A stretch of 26,196 bases of DNA from Smittium mucronatum (GCA_001953115.1 LSSL01006590.1:1-26196), one strand, 5' to 3'; positions 1-11,618 are shown, counted from the first letter of the stretch. Program-made: numbers and translations. The notes: generated by a model not told the origin, from the sequence alone.

Positions 1-2834
1 ATAGATTTAAAAATTGTCAAAATTTTTTTAATTTTTCCTAAAAATTATTTTATTTCAAGATAAATTATATAGTTAAGACCTTAATATTCCAGAAAAAAGA
101 TGATATAATCTTTCTACACTTATATATTTTTAAGCCAATTTATAACGCATACATAATTTTTTTTTCATAAATGAAGAGATAAATTTATATTAGCCAAATA
201 AGGAATTTTTTAAAAATATTTTTGAGCTAATTTTTAAGTCAGTATTATCTAGATTGTTAATGGGTTTTTGTATGTAAAAGATTCTATATCGATTTCAGTT
301 TAAAATGCAAAAATTTAATTATACCAATTCAAATTTAAAAAATATTTGTGTAATAATTTTAAATTAATACTCGTTTTATATATAATTGGAACTAAATTTG
401 AAGTATTTTAATAATTTTTTATGAAAAAAAAAGAATTTTCTGAATTTAGAAAGAACATATTTAACATTTCGCAGGATTTTTTCTTTATGAAATTTCGATT
501 TTTTTTTTGATTAAAATTCAAGATGAAAAAATGGATATTTTTTTAAAAATATTATCTCATAATAAAAATGAACAAAATCACGATTAAATAAACTAAATTA
601 GCTTTATAGAGACGATTTTCAATAAAAAATAAGCGCATTATTTTAGTATTTTTCATTCTAGTGATTTTTTAGCTAATCTATAGTGCTATGGTTTAAAAAT
701 GAACACAAGTAAATAATATCCTGAAATTTCTATTTTCAGTACATTTAAAATTTGATTTTAGCGTCATAAAAAAATTAAAAAATATGAACCTCATAAGAAA
801 TTTATATATGAAAATTTTAATCCTAAAATATTAAATTATTAAGAGAAAAAAACAATTAAACTAATACTTATATTCATTTTTTAATGGAAATAGGATTTTT
901 TGTGATTTTTAGCTTACTATAAAAGAATAAGCTCAATCTGAAAAAATATATATAATTCGATGTCAGACAGTTTAATTAAACATAATAAATATGGAAAAAA
1001 CTAAATTTTATGCTATTTAATCATAAAAAATGGCCATTAACTCTAGATTTATCTATTGTGTTTTAGTAAAATTATTAGCATAATTTATTGCGTCCTGAAA
1101 TAGGGATTTAACTATACTTAATAGATAAATTTTAGGTACAATTTTCTTTAATTTATTTATTTAAATTTTTACTTTTAACTTAATAATTCTAATAAATATT
1201 TATCGAGTACTGAATTTAAAAAAATACCTGTAAAACTTGAGAAAAGATAGAAAAATGCGGTTTTGGGTATTAGATAAATCATAATCTAGTAAGCTTAATA
1301 TCATAAATATGAGGTATAAATCGCTTGATAATATAGCCAAGAAACTTATATAAAAGTTTTTAAAACAGATAATATGGATTTTAAATGATGAAAATAATGT
1401 GATTTTTTTTTTAATGAAGTAAATAGATAATGGTAAATATAACAGATTTAGTTTTCACTTATACAAAATGTATATTACATATTGACAAGAATTTATATAA
1501 AAATAAACCTCCAAAATATAAAATATTACACAAGAAATAGAAATTGTATTAAAAAATTTCATTTCAACGATAAAATCAAAAAAATCGAAAATTTAATTTC
1601 CTTTAATTTTCATTTTAACAAATTTTAACATAGTTTAAAACTTTTTTTCTACAAGATTTATGAAAATTGATAGATAAAGTTTTGTTTTACAGAATTATTT
1701 TTTTATATAGATTGAAAATTTTCTTGTATTTACATTTAAGTTCTAACATACTATCTTATTTAAAGTTTAAATTAGAATGAATGCTTTTTTTTTATAATAA
1801 ATTTGTCTCAGTTTTTCTAAAAAAATTCAATCAAAATTTTATATGAAGCATCTAATTAGTAAGATTATTCTATCTTTAATAAATAATGTATTCTCGGCTT
1901 TTGCTGTATATTATCTATATTATTATCCTAAATATTATATAAGAGTTTAATATTATGATTTTGTGAGATTATATGTTTAAAAAAATCTTTTTTCTTCCAA
2001 TCAATTAATATGAGAGAAAAATAATCTTTAAATTCTTTTGAAAATTAACATATATTCATTTACGAAAAGATATCAGAAATACTATAAAAATATTTAATCG
2101 GTTTTTATTTAACCATTAAATCTTGGATATATTAACAAAATTTTATTATTATTTGAAACTATATAAATTTACCCGAAAATATTTTAGAAAAATTTAAATT
2201 TTTCTTCTTATCATCCCTAATCATTATGAAAAAATATAACAATTTCATCCTATATTTATTTAATTTTTTGGCCACAAATGATTACCTTATTTTAATGAGC
2301 TTTTTATTTTTATATCGATTTAAATTTAACAGTAGGTAAACAATGAAAAAAAAGCTTCTTAATAAAATAAATATAATTTTGATGAAATTTCAAAATAAGA
2401 TATTCTTTTTAAAAGTATATATAATTAAGAATGATGGTAACCGGCTTTAATTTTTTTTGAATGGTTGCATTTTTTTAGAGTTTTATTGTTATTAAAAAAC
2501 ATACACGATCATTAAATATAAAAAACTACTTATTTATTTATATTTAATATGAACTTGAGATTACTCTATAGATAATAAAAACTTCTTAATCTTTGATTCT
2601 TGGAAATTTTAGTGAATTGTTTTGATTTTATTTTCTGATTTTTTATGACTTTTATAAAAAAGGCTCTATTTTATTATTACGGATTAGTTTTTAAAAAATA
2701 AATTGCCTAATATAATGAAATTAGTGAGATAAAAATGCAAAGTAGATTATATGTAATATGGGCTCATAGAAACATATGAAAAATGTTTTCATATTCCTAA
2801 TTTTTCATTCTGAAGTTCTATTTTTTCGAATTAG
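1..2834. other. Gene-free AT-rich stretch
   Basis: Nearly all A+T with long A and T runs and stops in every frame. I see no supportable gene, RNA gene or ordered repeat here. Confidence 0.7.
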
Positions 2835-3129
2835 TCTCTAGTTCCTAATAAGCCAAAGATAAATTCAGGTGCAATCATCTGGATAAAAAAGAAAAATATT
2901 AAAAAAGACTTTTTGAAAAGTGTGAAAACAAAGATAAAAAACAATCAGAGAATATTAAAAAGCATCTTAAAACTATGAAAAAGAAATTTATTTAAACTAC
3001 AGAGCTCCTTAGCTATTGGTGAAAAGAAAAATTGCGTTTTAAAGAGAAAAAAAACCAGCACATAGTATTGTTTTTGAAAATAAAAACAGGCCTGGAGCTG
3101 CAGAGAAAGCCAAGAAAGCTCGATTATAA
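2835..3129 (+). pseudogene. Possible decayed coding fragment, unrecognised
   Basis: Immediately after a T-rich tract ending in AATTAG (acceptor-like), a frame runs open from 2835 with a Lys-rich product (SLVPNKPKINSGAIIW, then KKKNIKKDFLKSVK) to a TGA at 2976-2978. The same frame continues past it (LFKLQSSLAIGEKKNCVLKR) to TAG at 3063-3065. A shifted frame overlapping from 3043 carries on (AHSIVFENKNRPG, then AAEKAKKARL) to TAA at 3127-3129. One in-frame stop plus one frame change over about 98 codons looks like a decayed gene, or less likely the last exons of an intact one. I do not recognise the family. A-rich DNA alone gives Lys-rich chance frames, so confidence is low. Confidence 0.25.
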
Positions 3130-3598
3130 AATTTAACAGCCAATCTCTGAATTAAAAATATGCAATAAAATTTGAGAGAACTAATTTTAAAAAATATTGA
3201 AGCTTAATTTGATTAAAAAATACTGTTTTATTTACGACTTGATTTAAATACCAATATAAAAAAAATATCATCTTTTGAATTTCATAATTTTCATTAAAAA
3301 AACAAGTTGATGAAAGGGGGTTTTTCTGTGTCAAATCGAAATTTAAAAATAAAATAAAGGATATTTTCTATTCAGTTGGCAATTAGGTTTTAATTTTCAA
3401 GCTAAATGAGAAAAAAATGTCACAGCTTTTTTAATGGCTATTTTTCTTCAATGCGAGGGAATATACAAGAATGAATCTATTTTTTTATATAAAGAGATCC
3501 AGATATTATGATTAATATCTGTGTTTTTCATTTTAAACATCCCAGCCTCAAATGAATACTATCAAAAAACTTTTTTTTTTTTAAGCCAAGCTCTCAAA

Positions 3599-3630
3599 GT
3601 AGTGGAATTATCGAGTCTTGATTCCACTAC
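3599..3630. repeat. Perfect 10-bp hairpin
   Basis: GTAGTGGAAT (3599-3608) pairs exactly with ATTCCACTAC (3621-3630) across a 12-nt loop. The GC-containing stem stands out from the surrounding AT-rich DNA. No flanking T-run or gene suggests a terminator; function unknown. Confidence 0.8.
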
Positions 3631-4622
3631 ATTCGTCAATTTTTTATTAATGTGTGATAATATGGTTTACTTATTGAAATAATAGATATACCATTCTCAA
3701 ATATTTTATTCGTCTAAGGGAGAGTTTTGTAGCGTTTTGATAGCATTAAGGATATTTTTTTTCCTTCTTGGAGATCGAAAAAATGTATTTTGTTTTATTT
3801 GTTCATTATAAATCTGTTGCTTAAAAGTTCAATTTTCTTTTTATCTTTACGAAAAGCTTAATATACTCTGAATCATTTTTTAATTGAAATATGAAATAAT
3901 CATATAATATAAATATATAAACTAATCGTTTTAGAAAAAGCTTACTATAAAGAAGAGTAAAGTATTGAGGAATGCTTTCAACATATTTAATTATTCCAAA
4001 AAACCTCTATCTAAGATAATGGTTGATCAATAAATCGATATAAATCTGATAAGACTTTAATTAAAGATTAAAATTAACTATAAATAGCCTTTTATCGTTT
4101 ATCAGGACTTGGTTATCGCTCCATTTATGAAGAATAATTATTTTAATCTTATGCTTGAATTTTTAGTAATTTTAGAGTAAGGAAATGACGAATTAAATTT
4201 ATAGGATTTTCAGAAAATTTATTGAGCAAAATTTGGCTTTCCCTGAAGAAATTATTCAGGCAACCATTTTATTAAAAAAATCAAAAATTTCTAAATAAAA
4301 TTCTTTATTGGTTTTGAGTGCTAATTTTTAGCATTATCTGAAATCGAATAAAAAAATAAGATTTTATCTTTTTATACTATAAGAATTGATTTTCCCTCTT
4401 TTTTTCTTTTTTTTCAAAATTTTAGATATTTTCCTAAACTATTCACCTTCAAAGACAATCTCAAACTACTCACTAATATTTTAATCGTTGGTAAAAAAAC
4501 TTATCCAAAAAAATTGGTTTTTTAAGATGTGATGACAAAAATTTTCATATTAAATCAACTTTTAGCTAGCAAAATAAACGTTATGAAGCTCTAAAAAAGG
4601 TATATTTGAATTATTATGTGGC

Positions 4623-4651
4623 TATTTGAAGGATGAGACCATCTTCAAATA
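4623..4651. repeat. Imperfect 12-bp hairpin with one bulge
   Basis: TATTTGAA and GATG pair with CATC and TTCAAATA around the loop AGAC, with a single bulged G at 4631. It is a compact stem-loop with a tetraloop in gene-free DNA. Function unknown. Confidence 0.75.
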
Positions 4652-5009
4652 AAATAATCCCCAATTTATAGTTGAAAAAAGAAAAAGATAATGCAACACA
4701 CAATGCAACATTTATATGGATAATAGTAATAATAATAACTTCAAAATCAACTTATAGCAAATTTAGAACATTAAATAGCTTCTAAAGGCTAACATTCCGA
4801 ATTAATAGTTTCTCGGGTATAATATGAAAAAAAATAATTTATTTTCTTAAATAATAAGAAAATTCTATTTATATTTAGATAAAATATTTATCATGATATA
4901 CCGAAGGTAATAAAACTCTAAAAAATTCTACCAATCTTTTCCAAATCGACCGCGGTGGAATTTTAGAAGTCGGATAGTACCAAATTTGGACAAATTATAA
5001 AATTACATA

Positions 5010-5025
5010 ATCTATCTATCTATCT
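5010..5025. repeat. (ATCT)4 microsatellite
   Basis: Four perfect tandem copies of ATCT in gene-free DNA. Confidence 0.9.
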
Positions 5026-5406
5026 GTAAAAATAAATCCTTAAAAAGAGATTTTTCAATTCAAATAAAATCATTATAACCAAATAAAATTAACTAGGGGT
5101 TTTAATAACCCTTAAATTTTTCGTTTTATCTTAAGCCTTTTATTTCAAAATCTTAATTTATAAAATTTAATTCTAATTTAATTTATTTATATCATAAAAA
5201 AAAATATTAGGGAATTATAAAAAAAACCTCTTTATTATTATTGGAAAATAATACGGGGTGTTAAAGCCAAAAAAAGACATATTTAGTATATTAAACATTA
5301 TAAAGCCCTTTAAATATATGAAACCATTTTAAAGGAAAAATTTATCTATAAAAAAAACTAAATTAGCTTTAATTCATAGCAACACACCAGATGGTTAATA
5401 GCCTAA

Positions 5407-5446
5407 AAAAAATTACAAAAAATTACAAAAAATTACAAAAAATTAC
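5407..5446. repeat. Decamer tandem repeat, 4 perfect copies
   Basis: The unit AAAAAATTAC is repeated four times without a mismatch at 5407-5446. It is the longest perfect tandem array I see in the window. No gene is adjacent. Confidence 0.95.
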
Positions 5447-8400
5447 AATAATTTTGAAAAATATTGTTTTTATCACAGCATTAATCAATAAAAAAAATTG
5501 AATGTGAGTCTAATTTAAGAAATTTATGGAAATTGACAAAAAATTAATATTAAGAATTTATATCACAACTGCTAAATTATTAAAAAATTTCATGGAGGTA
5601 TAAATAAAATAATTTAGATCAAGAACCTTGTATTAAAATCTCGAAAAAAATTAGAAATTTAAACAAATATATAAATTAAACTTTTGTTTTTAATTAAAGC
5701 GTCTCAAAAATTTTTTTTTCTTTCATTAAAACTTTAACACGTGATTTAGAGGCATGATTTTTTCAGGTAAATAGTTTTAAATTATTTTTGAAAAATATAG
5801 TTAATTGTTATTTAAAAATTAAAAAGTTTCTCCAAATCGATTTAATCAAATGATCCTGTTTATTACACAATTTTAATGGTGGAATAGTTTTTTTGATTTT
5901 AAATACACCATAAACTAATTTTATAAATAAAATTTAAACTTTTATTTCAAAAAACCGGTAAACCTATAAATTATTAACAAAATCCAATTTTTTCAACTTA
6001 TTAATTTATAAATGTGAGGGCCATTAAATAAAAAAAGATAAATTTCTATATTTTTATTATTTAATGGTGATATTTACTAAAATTAATAAAATTAACTACC
6101 AAAAATACATCTTTATCGAGTATTGTACTAATTGAACTTTATTAATACAATTGGGGCTAAAAATTGATTTTTTATCATCTCTTTATAGATAAATTCATCA
6201 ATAATATAATTTCTGTACTTTTATTAGTAGGTTAATATTTTTTTAAGGATATTAAAATAATCATATTTTAAATACCTTAAATAAAAATAGAATTAGCCTT
6301 TGTAAAAAAATTGATGTAAATAAGTGTAATTATAGGGACTGGAAGCTAATAAGGTATTTAAAAAGAATAAAAAACAAATAAAGATAATTTATTATTTTAG
6401 ATTTTTTTTAAAAAAAATTATCACAAAGTTTTTATAATAGGGTTTTCGAGGAATTTTTTTATAGCTTTTCTTAACTCTTTATTTTTGACGAAAATGTGAA
6501 TTTGATAATATTTGATATTTATTTCTATAATAAAATCCAGAAAAATAATCATAATCACGTTATAAATAGGCTTTAAAGGCTTGGTAGCACAAATAAAATC
6601 AATAGCTTCTAAAAAAATTCTAAGTGAGGACATAGTCTGATATTTATAACAATATTCATCTTAATTTGATTAGTAATCGCTTATTCAATAATGTTCTATA
6701 ATTTAATTTTTAAAAATATTTTATAAAAAAAGGATATATTCTGAATTAGTTAATAAATTTATTAAAAAATATATACCTTAAATAAATAGGGTCTGAATGA
6801 TTTTATTAAAAACAATTTCGATATTTTTATAAATTACTATTATTATTGGTGTAAATTGCAATAAATTTTAGTGATTATTCAGAATAATGTTACTGTATAA
6901 CGCAGGAAGAGTTTGAATAATATTTTTTCGGATAATTTCTGTATTTTCTAAATTTGATTTAAATAAACTCAAAATATCTAAGAGCATCTAAATTGATTGT
7001 CTTTTTTTTTTAGAATTTGAATATAATCTCATTGAATTATATGATTTTAAATAAATTCAAATAGATTAGATGCTAATAACCAATTTAGTTAAATTTGGAA
7101 ATTTAGGTAGCCTAATTAGTTAATTTTTACCATTTTAACCATAGATCTTGTATACTAAAATTAATTAAGTAAAAAAATCATAATTTAATCTTAATAAGTT
7201 TATATAAAGTTGTATTCTTGAAAATTCTTAAATATTGTGTTTTATTTATTTTCTAAAAAAAAAATTGTATTTCTTTTCTTATTTTAAAAAAAGATAATCA
7301 TAATAATTAAAATAAAATTTATTGTTTTAATATATTTTATCGTATATAGAAAATTTAATGATAAATATTAAATTAAATTAGTAAAAAGAAAAACATTCTT
7401 CCGATTTTTTGAATTTACCTGGATATTTCAGAATTTTTATTTTAAAATATAAAATAGTCTAAGAGTTCTATTTTTTTTATGAAAAAAATACAGTTTTGAA
7501 TCAATGAGAACAATTCTTAGAATAATCGAATAAAAATTTACTGAAATAAAACCATTTTAATATTTTATTAGCAAAAGTTATTATTGGGATGATTTTAGAG
7601 ATTATTTTTTAGCTTATGTGGTTTTTTTACGGGTGTAATAAAAACATGAATATTTTTTATTAGTAGATTTTTATAAAAAATCGAGACAATACGATTTTTT
7701 TTTTTTTAGTGAATTTAAAATTAATTATTTTTTTATAATTCTCTTATTCTTCGATTTATCAAGAGGGCTTGAATTTATTTTTTTCTTAAAAATATCATTT
7801 TTAAATGATTATTGGATATTTTTAGGTAGACCCTTATGTGAATATTTATCATAAATAATGTCTATCAATTCAGCGAGTATTATATTAATTTCATATTTTC
7901 TTAAGTTGCACTTTTTTTAGCGATTAAAAATTTGCATAAAATACAATTTTCGCAGTTCCTTTTCATTTTTTTTCAAATAAATTATTAATAAAATTTACAA
8001 AAAATAAAAAAAATTATTAAACTTTCAATAACTTATAAATTTGACCTCATATTAACAAAAGGCCATTGTGAAAATGTTGAAATTTTAAAGAACATGGGAT
8101 CGTTAATGAATGTGAAAAATAATAGAAATATTAGTATAGTGGCTAAAAAAAATTCTTGGTTTTTTTTCTTTAATTTTTTATTTATATATATTAAAAAACT
8201 CATGCAAAGATATTGAATCTTAACCCAATTTTTTTTAGTGAGAACTTGACTGTAATATTTGATGATGCTTTTGATAATGTAGTATTATTGTGGGTAGTTT
8301 TTACTATTTCTCTAAAAACACATTTTGTAATTAGTTTTTTGAAAATTATTTCAATATATCCATTAAAATACACATACTCCTTTTTCTAAGACTTAGTTAA

Positions 8401-8910
8401 GGGAATAGGATAAAAAAATATTTTTATCGAAAATAACTTGAAATGTTAATATATAATAATTTTTCCAGAAATTTATTTATTTTACTTTAATTGGAGTTTA
8501 TTATTAAAATATAATATATAATACATTTTTCTATTATGCTTTGGGATTCCTTTTTTTTTTTGGATAATTTCGGCTGAAATAGTGAAAAAACAGAAATATT
8601 TAGAATTCTTTTTTGCCTAATTAAAATATTCTTCTAAGCCTTTTTTTTGGGTTTGTAATAAATACAAGAATATAACTTACTGTCTAAAAATAAGTGTTAC
8701 AATTTCATTTTGCAGAAAGAGTAGTTTAATGTTTAGTCCCCGTTTTTTCTTTTTTAAAAAAAACCCCAAATTAATACCTAAATTTTTTTAAACGCTTGAA
8801 TATATTTTTATCTTCATTTACTTGATGCTGTCATATACTTCATTGATGATTTTTTTTGGGAAAGCATATTTTAATGTTAATGAAAGTTATAAAAAGGGAT
8901 CTTAAAAAAG

Positions 8911-9102
8911 TGTAAAGTGAAAAGAATTTCGAAAAAACAGCTTCTCAACTCCTCTCTATTATTTCCGTACCTAGGAACTATTTTTTCAATTGCCGTAATG
9001 ATGATAGCAAGAATTAAAAAAATTCTTGCTTTCAATTATTTATATCCTAATACCCCCATACGATTCTCTGGAAAATGCGTACTTAATGACATAGGTTAAT
9101 AA
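8911..9102. other. Richer, coding-like patch of unresolved strand downstream of RRP1
   Basis: This stretch is visibly richer in G+C than its surroundings. On the plus strand a frame is open to TAA at 9100 (60 codons from the GTG at 8917), with a hydrophobic segment (LLFPYLGTIFSIAVMMIA). On the minus strand an alternative reading is equally plausible: an open segment ending RESYG could splice at GTATTA to an acceptor ending AATAG and continue PRYGNNREELRSCFFEIL; the implied intron is about the size of the RRP1 introns. I recognise neither product. It could be an exon of an unseen gene, a relic, or regulatory DNA. It contains the hairpin at 9007-9029. Confidence 0.25.
9007..9029. repeat. Perfect 9-bp hairpin
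   Basis: GCAAGAATT and its exact reverse complement AATTCTTGC are separated by five A. Both arms are perfect. It sits within the coding-like patch 8911-9102. Function unknown. Confidence 0.8.
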
Positions 9103-9201
9103 AGTTTTTTTTGAATTTTCGTTTTCAAGTAATTAAAGCGAAAGAATGAAATAAAGTATATGAGTAAAGTAAATCTAAAAAACATTAATTAAATAACACT
9201 A

Positions 9202-9207
9202 TTTATT
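9202..9207 (-). promoter_or_regulatory. Possible polyadenylation signal of RRP1
   Basis: AATAAA reads on the minus strand about 110 nt beyond the RRP1 stop codon, after a T-rich stretch. The position suits a 3' UTR signal, but in DNA this AT-rich the hexamer is common by chance, so this is only a candidate. Confidence 0.3.
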
Positions 9208-9317
9208 TAAAAAAAAAGTAATTCGTAGACAGAAATTAGTCCAAAGTTAATCGGATTCTAGGATATGAGGTTAAGGTGGAAAGGAATGAATAAATTTGAA
9301 AAAAAAAAACAGTTAAG

Positions 9318-11618
9318 TTAATTCGAACTTAGATTGGCCAATATCATGGAATTGGCTTTGTTTTTAGGGGACTTTACTTTCTTTGATGGTGTAATATCTG
9401 AGTCTTTAGAATCATAAGAGCTATATTTTTTGAGTGCAGATCTTTTTGGAGTTATAGAAAAATCGATTTCTTGAACCATTGGAGAGATTGGAACCTTTTT
9501 TTGGAACCCTATAAAAAAAGTTAAGAAAAATTATATATTTTTGGATCAAGTGTAAAAAATTTATCAAATTAGAAAATAGAAAATTACTTTTGGTTGAGTT
9601 GCGTTCTAATGCCCAAGTGAATTTCTTTTCTGTGGGGGTGGAGGTTCCTTCTTCGGAAGATAGTTTTGTGGAGCTCCCACTGAAAGATGATATGGAATTT
9701 TGTGGGGAGACAGAAAACTCATGATCTCTTTTAGTTTTTTTAACTTTACGCTCAGATTTCGATACGCTAGATGACGAATTTGTTGAATTGAGAGGAGATT
9801 GGTTTGTATCGCTGTCAGACGAAAATTTTCGTTTGGATTTGTTTACAGAAATGCTTGCTACAGACTGTAATGTGACTAGTTCTTGCTTTGAAGGGGGGGG
9901 ATTTGAAACAAGTTCATTAGTAACGGTATCTGTGGAAACTCCTTCAACCACAGGGCTTTTTTTTGGTGATTTTTTTGATTTTTTGTGCTTAGATCCTTTT
10001 GGAGTAATCTTAATTTCAGAATCTTCGTTTGAACTGATTGAGCTTGATGACTGAGGGGTGTCCACATGATTTTTATTAATCTTTTTTGAATTACTTGATG
10101 ATAACATTGAAGTTTCTTCGGTCTTATCTGAGGCTAAATCTAATATAGGTTCAGAAGAATGTTTAATGATTTTATGCGGGACAAAAGCTTTTTCTAGTGT
10201 CAGAGTGCCTTTGGGCTCAGAGTTGGAAGAAGAAGCCTGGGTATCTGATGATTCAGTTTCAGAACTAATACATTCCATTTCAGATAAAGAGGGAAACGTA
10301 TTCGAGTATTTATCGCAAATGGATTGAAGGGTTTCAGCCTTGAAGGGATCAAGTGAAGGATCCTCTGTAACCTTTTTAAAAGAAAATAAAAAATAATTTC
10401 CCATGGAAATCAACAATGGGTCGAGTTGGGAATCCTCAGGATCTAAAATGAGGAAAAAAATCTTGAATTAAAAGAAATTATTATAAGTATAGTGAGATAT
10501 GAAGTTAGAAAAAGGTTGAGTAAATGAAGAAGAGAGGAAAAGAATTTGATGAAATAAATAAATGATTTTTTGGCTTAAAGGAAAATTTATGGTTAAAGTA
10601 TAAATAAGGTTTCTAACCCTCAGGATCTTGATTATATTCGACAAAGGGATAATCGGCAATATCTCTCTTGAATGAAGAAAAGAGACGGGGGTTTGGTGTG
10701 GTGTATAAAAATTGGAGAAAGGGTTCGATCACAGACTCTAAAGCCAGGTCGATATCTGTAATAGAGTCTTGAAACTCAGTGTAGTATCTAATGATTTCGT
10801 CCATCAAAATATCACTGACATGAGAACGAATTCCATCGGGGTACTTAGGATTATTGGGACTGGAAAAAAAAATTCAAAAAAATAAAAATAAGAAAAGATA
10901 ATAACCTATTATAATGTAAGTGAAACTAAAAATGAAAATTATTACTTTAAAGGATACAATTGCATCATGTTCTGGTATCTTTTGGTGGCTTTTTTGCTAA
11001 ATTTATTGTTGTGAAGGAATACTATTGTATAATAAAACACCTTCCTGATTAGCATATAATACTTGCTGACCCTAAAATGAAAGGAGTGACAGAAAATTAT
11101 TACCAATAATTTTTAAAAAAAATTTAAAAAAATCTATTTGCGTGCACAAAACTATTACCTATGACGGTCGATTTGATTCCATTCACGGAGGATTGTTTTC
11201 CAAAACGACTGAATGTAGAGAAAGGCAGTATTATATCCTACAGATAAAGGTATCCTCCCTAAATTATCGGCAAGTTCTTGTTGAACTAGAGGCTTATCAG
11301 ACAACCAAAAGCCTATATTTCGAAAAAATAAAGTTGATTTAGGAGTTTGAAGGTGGTTTATGAATAGTGGATAATTTCTTACAATAGTAAAGAGCTTTCC
11401 AAATTCTCATAAGGTCTAATTCTGTAAAATCATTTTTGATTGTGAGAAATTTTATTAGCTTTATTAAAGCAGCATCTCTAATTTTTTTGTCTATAAAAGT
11501 AAGAAGGTAGAGCTTTAACAAAAATAAAATAAAAATGAATAGAAGAAGTTAATTTAAGGGAAATACCTGTGTTTGCCAGTTTGGAGCCAAAAGATATATT
11601 TGAATTGGAAGCACTCAT
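9318..11618 (-). CDS. RRP1: Ribosomal RNA processing protein 1 (RRP1/NNP-1/Nop52 family), 7 exons
   Basis: Exons, in transcript order: 11618-11567, 11490-11383, 11312-11159, 11071-10946, 10859-10618, 10442-9588, 9508-9318. They total 1728 nt, giving 575 residues and TAA. All six introns are GT...AG and every phase matches (1,1,2,2,1,1). An in-frame TAA upstream supports the ATG at 11618. The N-terminal Nop52 domain shows FGSKLANTDKKIRDAA (10-25), FTELDLMRIWKALYYC (39-54), FWLSDKPLVQQELADNLG (55-72), LREWNQIDRHR (95-105) and NPNNPKYPDGIRSHVSDI (147-164). Residues about 280-500 are Ser-rich with basic clusters at 379-391 and 456-466, probably nuclear/nucleolar signals. The family's C-terminal block (FTWALERNS, then VPISP) spans about 502-540. 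Family members are nucleolar and act in pre-rRNA processing for the 60S subunit; that role is inferred from the family. Identity is firm. The least certain join is intron 5. Confidence 0.93.
9893..9900 (-). repeat. C8 homopolymer inside RRP1 exon 6
   Basis: Eight consecutive C on the coding strand encode the Pro-Pro-Pro at residues 409-411 of RRP1. The reading frame is intact through it. The run is unusual in this AT-rich sequence and is a likely slippage or sequencing-error site. Confidence 0.9.
10443..10617 (-). other. RRP1 intron 5, long and flanked by an 11-bp direct repeat
   Basis: This intron is 175 nt; the other five RRP1 introns are 76, 70, 87, 86 and 79 nt. Donor GTTAGA differs from the GTA donors of the others; the acceptor is TTTTAG. 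The plus-strand sequence CCTCAGGATCT occurs exactly at 10618-10628 and again at 10434-10444, so the end of exon 5 and the intron/exon 6 junction carry the same 11 bases (13 of 14 if extended outward). The acceptor AG lies inside the second copy. Splicing leaves an in-frame acidic DPEDPED stretch. The intron is pyrimidine-rich on the transcribed sense strand and has a CTAAC-like branch motif. No clear terminal inverted repeats are visible. Confidence 0.85.

Larger units (their letters stand above)
3130..8890. other. Gene-free AT-rich stretch with small repeats
   Basis: No supportable gene. The longest minus-strand frame (6421-6633, 70 codons, ATG start) gives an Ile/Lys/Phe-rich product of the kind AT-rich DNA yields by chance, with no recognisable motif. 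The stretch holds hairpins at 3599-3630 and 4623-4651, an ATCT microsatellite at 5010-5025 and a decamer tandem at 5407-5446. Confidence 0.65.

Noticed and set aside
3152..3334. Minus-strand ORF of 60 codons
   Set aside because: Chance-length frame in AT-rich DNA with no motif or splice context.
5407..5446. Possible CRISPR-like array
   Set aside because: The four copies are directly adjacent with no spacers, and the sequence is eukaryotic; it is a plain tandem repeat.
6421..6633. Minus-strand ORF of 70 codons with an ATG start
   Set aside because: Ile/Lys/Phe-rich as expected from AT-rich DNA, no recognisable motif; several frames of this length are expected by chance. Kept only as a remark.
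9509..9587. Read-through of RRP1 intron 6 as coding, since the frame stays open across it
   Set aside because: Read-through puts the tail in another frame that stops soon after, whereas splicing restores the conserved C-terminal block (VPISP and onward).
9788..10054. Plus-strand ORF of 88 codons
   Set aside because: Antisense shadow of RRP1 exon 6; its acidic composition mirrors the Ser/Lys-rich coding strand.
9876..10067. Minus-strand ORF in a second frame of exon 6
   Set aside because: Alternative-frame shadow of RRP1; no motif and no splice support.
10468..10659. Minus-strand ORF of 63 codons overlapping RRP1 intron 5
   Set aside because: Lies mostly in the pyrimidine-rich intron; its low-complexity product is explained by that tract.
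11142..11342. Plus-strand ORF of 66 codons
   Set aside because: Antisense to RRP1 exon 3, whose minus-strand translation matches the family.
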